64,000 bases of DNA from Frondihabitans sp. PAMC 28766 (GTDB lineage: Bacteria > Actinomycetota > Actinomycetes > Actinomycetales > Microbacteriaceae). The position numbers and the translations under genes are program-made. Location: NCBI RefSeq assembly GCF_001577365.1, contig NZ_CP014513.1, positions 3,720,001 to 3,784,000 of the forward strand, in the 5' to 3' direction. Below, in pieces: positions 55,585 through 64,000 of the stretch. Below the pieces are notes generated by a model that saw nothing but the letters and a program-made list of their open reading frames with translations, had not been told where the DNA came from and made no database searches. Numbering within the stretch: the first letter of the stretch is position 1; the number at the start of each line of letters is the position of its first letter.

Positions 55585-57770
55585 GTGTCCCGTCGCACCA
55601 CCCTTCCGCGCCTGGGGCCCTCGCTGCCGCAGCCGGCGTCGTCCTGGCCTCCAGCCTTCTGGCCCTTCCCGCTCACGCCGCACCCGTCGCGACGCCGAAC
55701 GCCGCGAACTATGTGAAGTATCCCGTGCCGAAAACTCTCGGCGAGGCTGCCGGTCTCATCAAGGGCGCCGACGGATCGATCTGGTTCAGCGCGGAGGACA
55801 ACGGGGCTTTCGGCGACGCGAGCATGCGTTCGATCAGCCACATCTCGACCACCGGCGCGGTGACGACCTACGAGGTGTCTTCTCAGGAGCAGTACGCCGA
55901 GGGCCTCGTCCTCGGCTCGGACGGCAACATGTGGTTCACTACCACCGACTCCATCGGCCGCATCACGCCGACCGGCGACATCTCGTACTTCCCGGTCTCG
56001 TCGACTGACGGCTTCCCCGACCTCCAGCAGGGATTCCTCGGCAGCGATGGCGACCTCTGGTTCCCGCTCCAGGAGGATCAGAACGGGAGTGGGACCCTGC
56101 CGAAGAACGTCTCGCTCCTCCGCGTCGACACCGCGGGCGATATCTCGAAATTCCCAGTCTTCTCGAACCTACCGGAGACGGACAGCGAGACCCTCGGGTC
56201 TGCAGTCCTGGGCCATGACGGGGACCTGTACTTCGCCGACAGCATCTACAACGGAAAGACATTCACGGAGTCGGGCGCAATCGAGCGAATCGCACCCGAC
56301 GGCACTGCGCACAAATTCGCGCTTCCGGCCGGCGCGGTGGCGGGGGCCATCACTCTCGGCCCGGACGACAACATCTGGGCTTCGGCTGTCGTCGACGCCA
56401 ACGCCCCCACCGTCCCTGAAAGCGTGATCAAGCTGACCCCGGGCGGCACCCTCACGTCGTATGCGGTCGGCCCCGATTCGACCGACGGCTTCTCGGGAAC
56501 GAACATCGTGGCGGGAACGTCGGCCCTGTGGGAGGCGTTCGACGGCAATATCATCCAGATCTCGACCGCAGGGAAGGTCGTCGGCCGCTACAAGTCAGGC
56601 GCGGCGCAAGCCTTCGTCTACCCGGGCACGGACGGCGGCGTCGCCTTCGCGTCGGGGAACTACAAGAACGTCCCCTTCGCCGAGCCCGCCCTCGAGATCC
56701 AAACCGTCGGCACCGTCAGCCCGGCGGGTGCACTCACCACCTACTACGCGTCGTCGACCTCTGACATCCTCTCGTTCCAATGGGATGGCACCGGTCACCT
56801 CTGGCTCGCCGACTCGAACGACAAGACCATCGCGAAGGCCACGCCGCTGAGCGAGACCAGGATCGCGGGCTCGTCCCGCTATGCGACGTCCGTCGCGATC
56901 TCGCAGGCCGCCTACCCCGGCACCGCGCCCGTGGTGTTCGTGGCCACCGGGCTCAACTACCCCGACGCCCTGTCGGCGGCGCCCGCCGCCGTGAAGGAGG
57001 GCGGCCCCCTGCTGCTGACCAGCCCGAACTCGCTGCCGAGCGATGTCGCGGCCGAGATCACGCGCCTCAAGCCGAGCCGAATCGTCATCGTCGGCGGCAC
57101 GTCCGCCATCAGCGCCGCAGTCGAGCAGCAGCTCGACACGCTCGCGAGCAGCGAGTCGACGCCCGGCACTGTCGACAGGATCGCCGGCTCCAACCGCTAC
57201 CAGACCTCCGACCTGGTCACCGATGACGCGTTCGGCACGTCGGGAGCAACCAGCGCCTTCGTCGCCACCGGGCAGAACTACCCCGACGCCCTCGCTGCAA
57301 GCGCTGCCGCGGGCAAACTGGACGCCCCGGTGATCCTGGTCAAGGGCACCGCGTCGGCCCTCGACGACGCGACCACGCAACTGCTCAGCACCCTCGGCGC
57401 GACGAGCGTCGACATCGCCGGCGGCACCACCGTCGTCAGCAGCGGGGTCCAGTCGGGCCTCGCGGCTCTGTCGGGCGTGACCGTCACCCGATTCGCAGGA
57501 TCGACGCGCTACAACACGTCCGAGCTGATCAACAAGGCCGTCTTCTCGAGTGCGGGCACCGCGTACTTCGCCACCGGCACCGGCTTCGCCGACGCCCTTT
57601 CGGGCGCGGCCCTCGCCGGCTCTGCGGGCGACCCCCTCTACGTCGTGAAGCCGACCTGCGTCCCTTCGAACGTCGCATCCGACCTCGACACCTACGCCAC
57701 CTCGACCGTCACCCTCCTCGGTGGCACCTCCGCCCTCACCCCCGCCGTCGCCGAACTGGAGCACTGCTGA
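55585..57770 (+). CDS. Secreted beta-propeller protein with three CWB2 cell-wall-binding repeats, frame broken by one base
   Basis: About 728 residues when repaired. A signal peptide (ALAAAAGVVLASSLLALPA, AHA cleavage) appears only if one G is added to GGGG 55614-55617; then GTG 55585 with GAGGAGAG is the start. The middle (about 40-415) is a Vgb/streptogramin-lyase-like propeller (repeated GSDGNMWFT-type motifs). The end has three CWB2 repeats (RIAGSSRYATSVAIS, RIAGSNRYQTSDLV, RFAGSTRYNTSEL) and a terminal Cys (EHC). CWB2 modules bind secondary wall polymers. Confidence 0.85.
56919..56990 (+). repeat. 72-bp stretch repeated in the next gene
   Basis: Identical, by eye, to 59067-59138; both encode the second half of the first CWB2 repeat. 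Further near-identical stretches occur in the third repeat (about 57620-57690 and 59760-59830). Points to recent duplication or gene conversion and to possible assembly confusion. Confidence 0.8.
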
Positions 57771-59911
57771 TGCGATCGACCCTCCTCCGTGCCGCGGCCA
57801 CCGCCGCTGCCCTCTCGGCTGCGGCCCTGCTCTGCATCGTCGCGGCGCCGGCGAACGCCGCCCCCGCCCCGACGATCAACGCCGCGAACTACGTCAAGTA
57901 CGCTGTGCCGTCCGACGAGGCCTACGTGCCCGAAGAGCTCGTCGCAGGAGCCGACGGGGCGATGTGGTACACCGACTACGACACCAAGATCGGGGTCACG
58001 AGCGCGACCGGCAAGATCACCGAGTTCTCGATGACCGGTGGACACACGACCGCCTACAGCCTCACCCAGGGGTCGGACGGCAACATCTGGTTCACGACCT
58101 ACGACGACAAGACCAAGGTCGGCTACATCGGCCGGATCACCCCTGCCGACGTGCAGACCTACTTCGAGGTTCCCTCCGGGAGCGACATCTCCAACCTCGC
58201 CCTCGGGCCCGACGGCAACATCTGGTTCTCGGCAGACGACTCGGGTGACGTCGACACGATCACGCCGTCGGGCACGATCACCGACCACAAGATGTCCGCC
58301 ATCACGTCTCCCGTGCAGATCGTCCGCCGGATCACGGCCGGCTCGGACGGCACCATGCTGATCGCGTCGAACTCGTACGCGTCCGACACGGCCACCAACC
58401 TGACCGCGACCGGCCACTTCGGCAGCATGACGACCGCTGGCGCCTACACTGACCACGCCCTCCCAATCGGCCACCTCGCTCAAGACCTCACGATCGGCTC
58501 GGACGGCAATATCTGGGGCACCACCGTCACCAGGGCCTCCGCCACATCGGAATACCCGGTCGCCATCGGCGTCGACGAGATCACGTCGGGCGGCGTCATC
58601 GCGCCCTACTCGGTCGGCTCGGATTCGAACGGCCAGTACATCGCCCCGAGATCGAGACTGACGGCGCCGACGTGTACGTCTCCGCCGCCAACACGGTGGC
58701 TCAGGTGACACCGGCCGGCGCCATCACGAAGTTCGCTGTCGAACAGGCCAGATCGCCGGCCTGACCGTCTCACCCGACGGCTCGCTCACGTACGTGCTCG
58801 GAACGGTCACCGCGCCCGACAGTGACGGCAACGAGTACCTCGACGCCGGCAAGGTCGGCCAGGTGACCACCGCCGGCGTCGTGTCGACGCTCTACGACAA
58901 CTCGGACACCCAGATCGAAGCCAACGGCTGGAGCAGCGACGGCCACCTGTGGATCACCGACTCGAACGACAACACGATCGTGAAGCTCGACCGCCTGACG
59001 CAGACGCGACTCTCGGGGTCGTCGCGTTATGCCACGTCGGTTGCGATCTCGCAGGCCGCTTACCCTGGCACCGCGCCCGTGGTGTTCGTGGCCACCGGGC
59101 TCAACTACCCCGACGCCCTGTCGGCGGCGCCCGCCGCCGCCAAGGAGGGCGGCCCGCTCCTGCTCACCAGCCCGAATTCGCTGCCCGCCGACGTCGCCGC
59201 CGAGATCACACGCCTGAACCCGAGCCGCATCGTCGTCGTCGGCGGACCGTCCGCGATCAGCGACACCGTGCTGCAGCAGCTGACAGCCATCCAGAGCAAC
59301 ACCGTGAGGATCGCCGGCACCACGCGGTACCAGACCTCCGACCTGGTCACCGAGGACGCGTTCGGAACCGGGGCGACGACCCCCGGCGCCACGCACGCGT
59401 TCATCGCAACCGGCCTCAACTACCCCGACGCCCTCGCGGCGGGGGCCGCGGCCGGGAAACTGGCCGCCCCCGTGATCCTGGTCAAGGGCACGGCCGCCAC
59501 GGCCGACTCGACGACGACACAGCTGCTGCAGAGCCTCGGAGCCACCACGGTCTACATCGCCGGCGGAACGACCGTCGTCAGCAGCGGCGTGCAGTCCGGC
59601 CTGGCGGCGCTCCCCGGCGTGGCTGTGACCCGGTTCGCCGGTTCGACCCGCTACAACACGTCGGAGCTGATCAACCACGCGGTCTTCCCTCGGCGAGCAC
59701 CGCGTACTTCGCCACCGGCACCGGCTTCGCCGACGCGCTCTCCGGCGCCGCACTGGCCGGTTCTGCCGGCGACCCCCTCTACGTCGTGAAGCCGACCTGC
59801 GTCCCCTCGAACGTCGCATCCGACCTCGACGGCTACGCGACGTCGACGGTCACGCTGCTCGGCGGCACCAGCGCCCTCAGCCCAGCCGTGGCCGCGCTCG
59901 ACCACTGCTGA
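57770..59911 (+). CDS. Paralogous propeller-CWB2 protein with three apparent one-base deletions
   Basis: About 714 residues when repaired. Signal peptide (TLLRAAATAAALSAAALLCI ... ANA), mature start NAANYVKYAVP shared with the upstream paralogue, a propeller with GSDGNIWFTT and GPDGNIWFSADD units, and three CWB2 repeats ending in DHC. The frame breaks at CCCC 58644-58647, GG 58746-58747 and CCC 59687-59689; one base at each restores continuous, family-like sequence (for example VYVSAANTVAQVTPAGAITK). Its ATG overlaps the upstream stop (TGATG), so the pair is one operon. Confidence 0.82.
59067..59138 (+). repeat. 72-bp stretch repeated in the previous gene
   Basis: The second copy of the 56919-56990 sequence, inside the first CWB2 repeat of the paralogue. 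Confidence 0.8.
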
Positions 59912-59993
59912 GGCGATCGGGCTTCGAGATAGGCGATACTGAATCGAGTACCGGCCTCCGCGTGGGGGCATCGGGGGACGCCGGGGAGGCACC

Positions 59994-61829
59994 ATGACGC
60001 GCATCGTTGCGCCCACCAGTTCGCTGCGACTTCGACTCGCGGGGGCGATGGCTCTGGCCGTCGCTCTGGCTGCCGGAGGGGGCGCCGTCTCGGCGAGCGC
60101 CGCCCCCGCGACCAGTACGGTCGAGACACCGGCTGACGGCGGCCATTCGATGGGCTGGTCGATGCCGGCCGGCCCGCAGGTGGCCGCGCCGTCGGTGCGA
60201 AGCCGCGACGCGGCCGCCGCCTCGGGTGGATCGTCGCTGCCGGTGCAGGGGATGGACGTCAGCTCGTACAACGGCGACGTCGACTGGGCGGCTGCGAAGA
60301 ACGCCGGCAAGCAGTTCGCCTTCGTCAAAGCCAGCGAGGGCACGACCATCACCAACGAGAACTTCACCCAGCAGTGGACGGGGTCGGCCACTCTCGGCTA
60401 CCACGGCGCGTACGCCGTCGGCAGCCCGGGGATCTCGTCGGGCACGTCGCAGGCCGACTACTTCGTGAAGCAGGTCGAGGCCGGAGCACGAGTGACGTCG
60501 TGGTCGGCGCTCGGCGCCGTCCTCCCGCCCGTGCTCGACCTCGAGAACGGCGCCACGACGGAGTGCTGGAACCTGACGCAGGCCCAGATGGTCGCCTGGA
60601 TCCAGTCGTACGCCGTCGAGATCCTCGCGAAGACGGGCCAGAACGTCTCGATCTATTCCAACCCCTCGTGGTGGAGCGACTGCACCGGCAACAGCGGCGG
60701 CTTCGGCATCTCGCCGCTGTACATCGCGCGTTACACGACGGCCGCCACGCCCAATCCGCTGCCGTCCAGCTGGTCGGCCTGGAGCTTCTGGCAGTACGAG
60801 AAGCCCACCGGCAACGCAAGCCCGACAAGCTACGACTTCGACGCGTTCAACGGCAACATCAGCCAGCTCGCGAGCATGACCACGACGAGTGCCGCTTCGC
60901 GTCTGGCTGGAACCAATCGCTTCGCCACAAGCGCCGATCTGTCTGCATCGACGTTCTCGCCGTTCGCCGCGGGGCAGGGCACCGTCTACATCGCCAGCGG
61001 TCTGAGCTACCCCGACGCGCTAGCTGGTGGCGCCCTCGCGGGTCACCTGGATTCCCCCGTGCTGCTCGTGACGTCGACCGCGGTTCCCCCCGCGACCCAG
61101 GCGGAGCTGACCCGCCTCGATCCTGCCCGCATCGTGATCCTCGGCGGCACCACCGTGATCACACCGGCCGTCCAGACGGCGCTTCAGCAGTACACCCAGG
61201 CCCAGAGCGCCCCATTCGTCACGCGCCTCGCCGGCAGCAACCGCTTCGTGACGAGCGCCGACATCGCCACGGGCTTCACGACCACCGGCGGCGTCGTCTA
61301 CCTCGCCACCGGGCTCGCCTACCCCGACGCCCTCTCCGGCGCCGCCGTCGCAGCCGAGTCCGGGGCCCACAGCGGCCCTCTCATGCTCGTCGCGCCCAAC
61401 GGCATCTCGACCGCCGTCGCAGCCCAGCTCACCCGGCTCAAGCCGAGCAAGATCATCCTGTTGGGCGGAACATCGGCGGTTTCGACGACCGTGGCCAGCC
61501 AGGCGGCGAAGTACGCCCCGACCGTGACGCGATTCGCGGGCACCACCCGCTACAACACGAGCGCGCTGATCTCGTCCTCCACGTTCCCCAGCAGTACGCC
61601 TCCGACCACGGTGTACATCGCCGTCGGCACCAACTTCCCCGACGCCCTGTCAGGTGCACCCGTTGCCGGTCTGGCCGACTCGCCGGTGCTCCTGGTCACG
61701 TCGACGGGCATCCCCACCCTCGTCGCGCAGGAGCTCCACCGCCTGAAACCTCAGTCGATCGTCGTGCTCGGCGGCACGTCGGCGATCTCGACCGAAGTCG
61801 AGGCTCAACTCGACGGGCTCGCGCGCTAG
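59994..61829 (+). CDS. Secreted GH25 muramidase with three CWB2 repeats
   Basis: A 611-residue secreted enzyme. Signal peptide (LRLRLAGAMALAVALAAGGG ... ASA), GH25 domain (about 80-295) with GMDVSSYNGDVDW (catalytic Asp), FVKASEG, the DxE pair in PPVLDLENG, and SWSFWQYEKPTG. Then three CWB2 repeats (RLAGTNRFATSADLS, RLAGSNRFVTSADIA, RFAGTTRYNTSALIS). Cuts peptidoglycan glycan strands while bound to the wall. GGGGAGG precedes ATG 59994. Unlike the GH25 protein at 36 kb it has CWB2 rather than the GWA repeats. Confidence 0.92.
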   Translation: MTRIVAPTSSLRLRLAGAMALAVALAAGGGAVSASAAPATSTVETPADGGHSMGWSMPAGPQVAAPSVRSRDAAAASGGSSLPVQGMDVSSYNGDVDWAAAKNAGKQFAFVKASEGTTITNENFTQQWTGSATLGYHGAYAVGSPGISSGTSQADYFVKQVEAGARVTSWSALGAVLPPVLDLENGATTECWNLTQAQMVAWIQSYAVEILAKTGQNVSIYSNPSWWSDCTGNSGGFGISPLYIARYTTAATPNPLPSSWSAWSFWQYEKPTGNASPTSYDFDAFNGNISQLASMTTTSAASRLAGTNRFATSADLSASTFSPFAAGQGTVYIASGLSYPDALAGGALAGHLDSPVLLVTSTAVPPATQAELTRLDPARIVILGGTTVITPAVQTALQQYTQAQSAPFVTRLAGSNRFVTSADIATGFTTTGGVVYLATGLAYPDALSGAAVAAESGAHSGPLMLVAPNGISTAVAAQLTRLKPSKIILLGGTSAVSTTVASQAAKYAPTVTRFAGTTRYNTSALISSSTFPSSTPPTTVYIAVGTNFPDALSGAPVAGLADSPVLLVTSTGIPTLVAQELHRLKPQSIVVLGGTSAISTEVEAQLDGLAR

Positions 61830-61894
61830 CGCATCGCGCGCGCCGCGGTGAGGCGTCCGATCACCCGACGCCCAGACGGTAGCCTGGCTGGATC

Positions 61895-63046
61895 GTGAAT
61901 TCCACCGTCCTCGTCGATGCGACGTCGATCCCCGCCAACGCGGGCGGCGTCGGCCGATACCTCCTCAACCTGATCCCGGCCCTCGATCGACGAGACGACG
62001 TCCGGCTGATCGTGGCGACGCAACCGCGCGACGCCGAGATGTGGGCATCGCGCGCGCCGAAGGCCACGATCGAGGCCGTGCCGGGCTGGGCGAGCAGCGT
62101 GCCCGGGCGGCTCGCGTGGGAGCAGCTCGCGCTGCCTCGGCTGGCGAAGCGAACCAGGGCGGACGTGATCCTGTCGCCCCACTACACGATGCCGGTCGCC
62201 GCGCGCGTGCCTGTCGTCGTGACGCTGCACGACGCGACGTTCTTCTCGCACCCGCACTTGCACTCGCGCCTCAAGCGTCTGTTCTTCCGGTCGTGGACGC
62301 GCTTTTCGGTGCGCCGCGCCGCCGTCTGCGTCACCCCGAGCAAGGCCACCCTCGACGAGGTGCGCCGGGCCACGCACCGCCGCCTCGACAATGCGGTGGT
62401 CGCGTACCACGGCATCGACACGACCCGCTTCCGCCCAGTCGGCACAGCGACCGTCGAGCGCGCCACCAAGACCTTCCACGGATCGGGCCCGTACGTCGCC
62501 TTCGTCGGCACCATCGAGCCGCGCAAGAACGTCGTGCCGCTGGTCGACGCGTTCCTTGCCGCGATCGACGACGAGCGCCTGGCCGGCTGGCGGCTGCTGC
62601 TCGCCGGCGGCGCCGGGTGGGACGCCGAGGCCGTCGAGCTGCTCTCGTCGCAGAGGCACTCCCCCGCCGTGCAGTGGACCGGCTTCGTCGACGACGCCGA
62701 CCTGCCGGGCCTCCTCTCGGGCAGCGACCTCGTGGCGTACCCGAGCGACGGCGAGGGCTTCGGCCTGCCGGTGCTCGAGGCGATGGCCTGCGGCACCGCC
62801 GTGCTGACGACCGACCGGCTCGCCCTGCCCGAGGTCGGCGGCGACGTCGCATACTATGCCGAGCCCGACCGGGGCTCTCTCGAAGAGGCGATCCGCCGGA
62901 TCCTGCTCGAACCTCGAGGCCGTGCCGAGCGCGCCGAAGCGGGCCCCAAGCGCGCCGCCGAGTTCACCTGGGCGGCCTCCGCCGAGGCTCACGCCCACGC
63001 GTTCCACGCCGCGGCGGCCAGTCGCACCGCGGCGGCCGGGCGATGA
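61895..63046 (+). CDS. GT4-family glycosyltransferase (mannosyl/rhamnosyl type)
   Basis: A 383-residue GT-B enzyme: VLVDATSIPANAGGVGRYLLN, VVVTLHDATFFSHP, YVAFVGTIEPRKNVVPLVDA, and the GT4 donor site SDGEGFGLPVLEAMACGTAVLTTD with E-x7-E. Likely transfers mannose or rhamnose from a nucleotide sugar. GTG 61895 is the chosen start. The stop overlaps the next gene (ATGA). Confidence 0.9.
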   Translation: MNSTVLVDATSIPANAGGVGRYLLNLIPALDRRDDVRLIVATQPRDAEMWASRAPKATIEAVPGWASSVPGRLAWEQLALPRLAKRTRADVILSPHYTMPVAARVPVVVTLHDATFFSHPHLHSRLKRLFFRSWTRFSVRRAAVCVTPSKATLDEVRRATHRRLDNAVVAYHGIDTTRFRPVGTATVERATKTFHGSGPYVAFVGTIEPRKNVVPLVDAFLAAIDDERLAGWRLLLAGGAGWDAEAVELLSSQRHSPAVQWTGFVDDADLPGLLSGSDLVAYPSDGEGFGLPVLEAMACGTAVLTTDRLALPEVGGDVAYYAEPDRGSLEEAIRRILLEPRGRAERAEAGPKRAAEFTWAASAEAHAHAFHAAAASRTAAAGR

Positions 63047-63894
63047 GCGCTTCGGTCGGCGTCGTGACCATCACCTACTCCCCAGGCGACACCCTCGAGC
63101 AGTTCATCCGCTCGTTCGAGACCGAGCAGAGCGCAGGATCCGACATCGTCGTCGTCGACAACGGCTCGACCGACGGGGCTCCCGAGCGGGCCGCCGAGCA
63201 GCACTCCGGCGTTCGGCTCATCCATGCCCCCGGTAACGTCGGCTACGGCTCCGCCGCCAACATCGGGGTGCGGAGCCTCGACCCGGGCGTCGAGTGGGTG
63301 CTGGTCTGCAACCCCGACACGCAGGTGACACCCGGCGCGGTCGACCACCTCGTCGAGGCGGCGAAGGCGCACCCGCGCGCCGGGGTCCTGGGCCCTCGCA
63401 TCCTCGAGCCCGACCAGACCGTGTACCCGTCGGCCCGCTCGCTGCCGTCCATCCGCACCGGCATCGGGCACGCCGTGCTGTCGGGCGTGTGGCCGACGAA
63501 CCCGTGGACGAAGCGCTACCAGCAGCGCGACGTCTCGTCGTCGGACGAAGCCGTGCCGGTGGGCTGGTTGTCGGGCGCCTTCCTGCTGATCCGGCGGGAG
63601 GCGTTCGACGCGGTCGGCGGGTTCGACGACGCCTTCTTCATGTATTTCGAAGACGTCGACCTCGGGCGCCGAATGCACCTGGCCGGCTGGCAGAACGTCT
63701 TCGTGCCGACCGCGACCGTCGTGCACATCGGCGGCGCCAGCACCGAGAGCGTCGCCGGCGCCATGGTGCTCGCGCACCACCGCAGCGCCTACCGGTACAT
63801 CGCCAAGACGCACCCCGGTCTGCAGTGGAAGCCGGTGCTGCTGGCCGTCCGCCTCGGCCTCTTTGTGCGCGCGCGTTTCCTCACGCGTCGTTAG
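63043..63894 (+). CDS. GT2-family glycosyltransferase (WbbL/rhamnosyltransferase type)
   Basis: A 283-residue GT-A enzyme: VGVVTITYSPGDTLEQFI, VVVDNGSTDGAP, APGNVGYGSAANIGV, VLVCNPDTQVTPGAV, and GAFLLIRREAFDAVGGFDDA followed by FEDVDLGRRMHLAGW. Resembles WbbL-type rhamnosyltransferases that act on decaprenyl-linked GlcNAc or galactan. ATGA-coupled to the GT4 gene. Its stop overlaps the stop of the partial minus-strand gene. Confidence 0.9.
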   Translation: MSASVGVVTITYSPGDTLEQFIRSFETEQSAGSDIVVVDNGSTDGAPERAAEQHSGVRLIHAPGNVGYGSAANIGVRSLDPGVEWVLVCNPDTQVTPGAVDHLVEAAKAHPRAGVLGPRILEPDQTVYPSARSLPSIRTGIGHAVLSGVWPTNPWTKRYQQRDVSSSDEAVPVGWLSGAFLLIRREAFDAVGGFDDAFFMYFEDVDLGRRMHLAGWQNVFVPTATVVHIGGASTESVAGAMVLAHHRSAYRYIAKTHPGLQWKPVLLAVRLGLFVRARFLTRR

Positions 63895-64000
63895 CGCCGC
63901 CCCGAACGGCCGGCCGGCCTCGCACCACGCGATCCCTCTCGAACCAAGGCATCCTGCGGCGCGAACCGGATCGCGTGGTTCCACTCCAGCACCTCGCCGT
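63891..64000 (-). CDS. C-terminal end of an unidentified gene
   Basis: The last 35 or so codons of a minus-strand gene entering from the right edge: GEVLEWNHAIRFAPQDAL then a basic tail ending at the TAA of 63891-63893. I do not recognise it; too little is visible. The stop overlaps the plus-strand GT2 stop by 4 bases, convergently. Strong GC3 and the tryptophan-containing motif make coding likely. Confidence 0.55.
   Translation of the reverse strand, partial: GEVLEWNHAIRFAPQDALVREGSRGARPAGRSGRR

Overview
The window is high-GC DNA with a nearly gapless gene layout and many GTG starts and 4-base start/stop overlaps. It reads as the chromosome of an actinobacterium, most likely a member of Microbacteriaceae (family-level inference from protein character, not tested). 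The order pdtaS, a BldC-like HTH gene, an Rv3235-type gene, secA, hpf, comF, lpqB, mtrB, mtrA, then manB, DUF3499, whiB2 and manA, follows the Mycobacterium tuberculosis Rv3220-Rv3260 neighbourhood. I see no IS element, prophage or CRISPR array.

Layout. 1-1.1 kb: a prs-nadV NAD-salvage operon behind a 35-bp dyad-symmetric operator candidate. 1.1-3.7 kb: a small accessory patch with a GAD-like/Tdi1-type immunity homologue, a small membrane protein and a unique ORF. 3.9-9.7 kb: a flavin-dependent monooxygenase, tRNA-Lys(CUU), Bcp peroxiredoxin, a WhiB1-like regulator, the PdtaS kinase and small regulators. 9.9-18.5 kb: secA, hpf, comF, lpqB-mtrB-mtrA. 18.7-30.7 kb: a membrane protein, csoR, phosphomannomutase, DUF3499, a degenerate zincin, DUF5719, a large membrane glycosyltransferase, whiB2, galE, a GlxA-type regulator and manA. 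30.8-64 kb: a long cell-surface glycan locus with two O-antigen-ligase-like proteins, eight or so glycosyltransferases, a Wzm/Wzt ABC exporter, YfhO-like, DUF2142-like and flippase-like membrane proteins, and rmlA/rmlC. Embedded in it are five secreted wall proteins: a GH25 muramidase and a lysozyme-like protein that share a ~100-residue repeat I cannot name, and two propeller proteins plus a second GH25 muramidase that carry triple CWB2 cell-wall-binding repeats.

How it fits together (inference). manA, manB, galE, rmlA and rmlC supply nucleotide sugars, the glycosyltransferases build a surface polymer, Wzm/Wzt exports it, and the wall-binding proteins may be anchored to it, as CWB2 proteins are to a secondary wall polymer in Clostridioides difficile.

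Quality warning. At least six genes (the 2.8-kb membrane gene, mtrA, the 18.7-kb membrane gene, the 24-kb glycosyltransferase, the GH25 gene at 36 kb, and both CWB2 propeller genes) are broken by apparent one-base deletions, ten in all and nearly all inside G or C runs. Restoring one base each time gives intact, family-typical proteins, so I read these as probable sequencing errors, not pseudogenes. Several transcription units end in unusually long perfect hairpins (16-31 bp stems), which is the most striking non-coding feature here.
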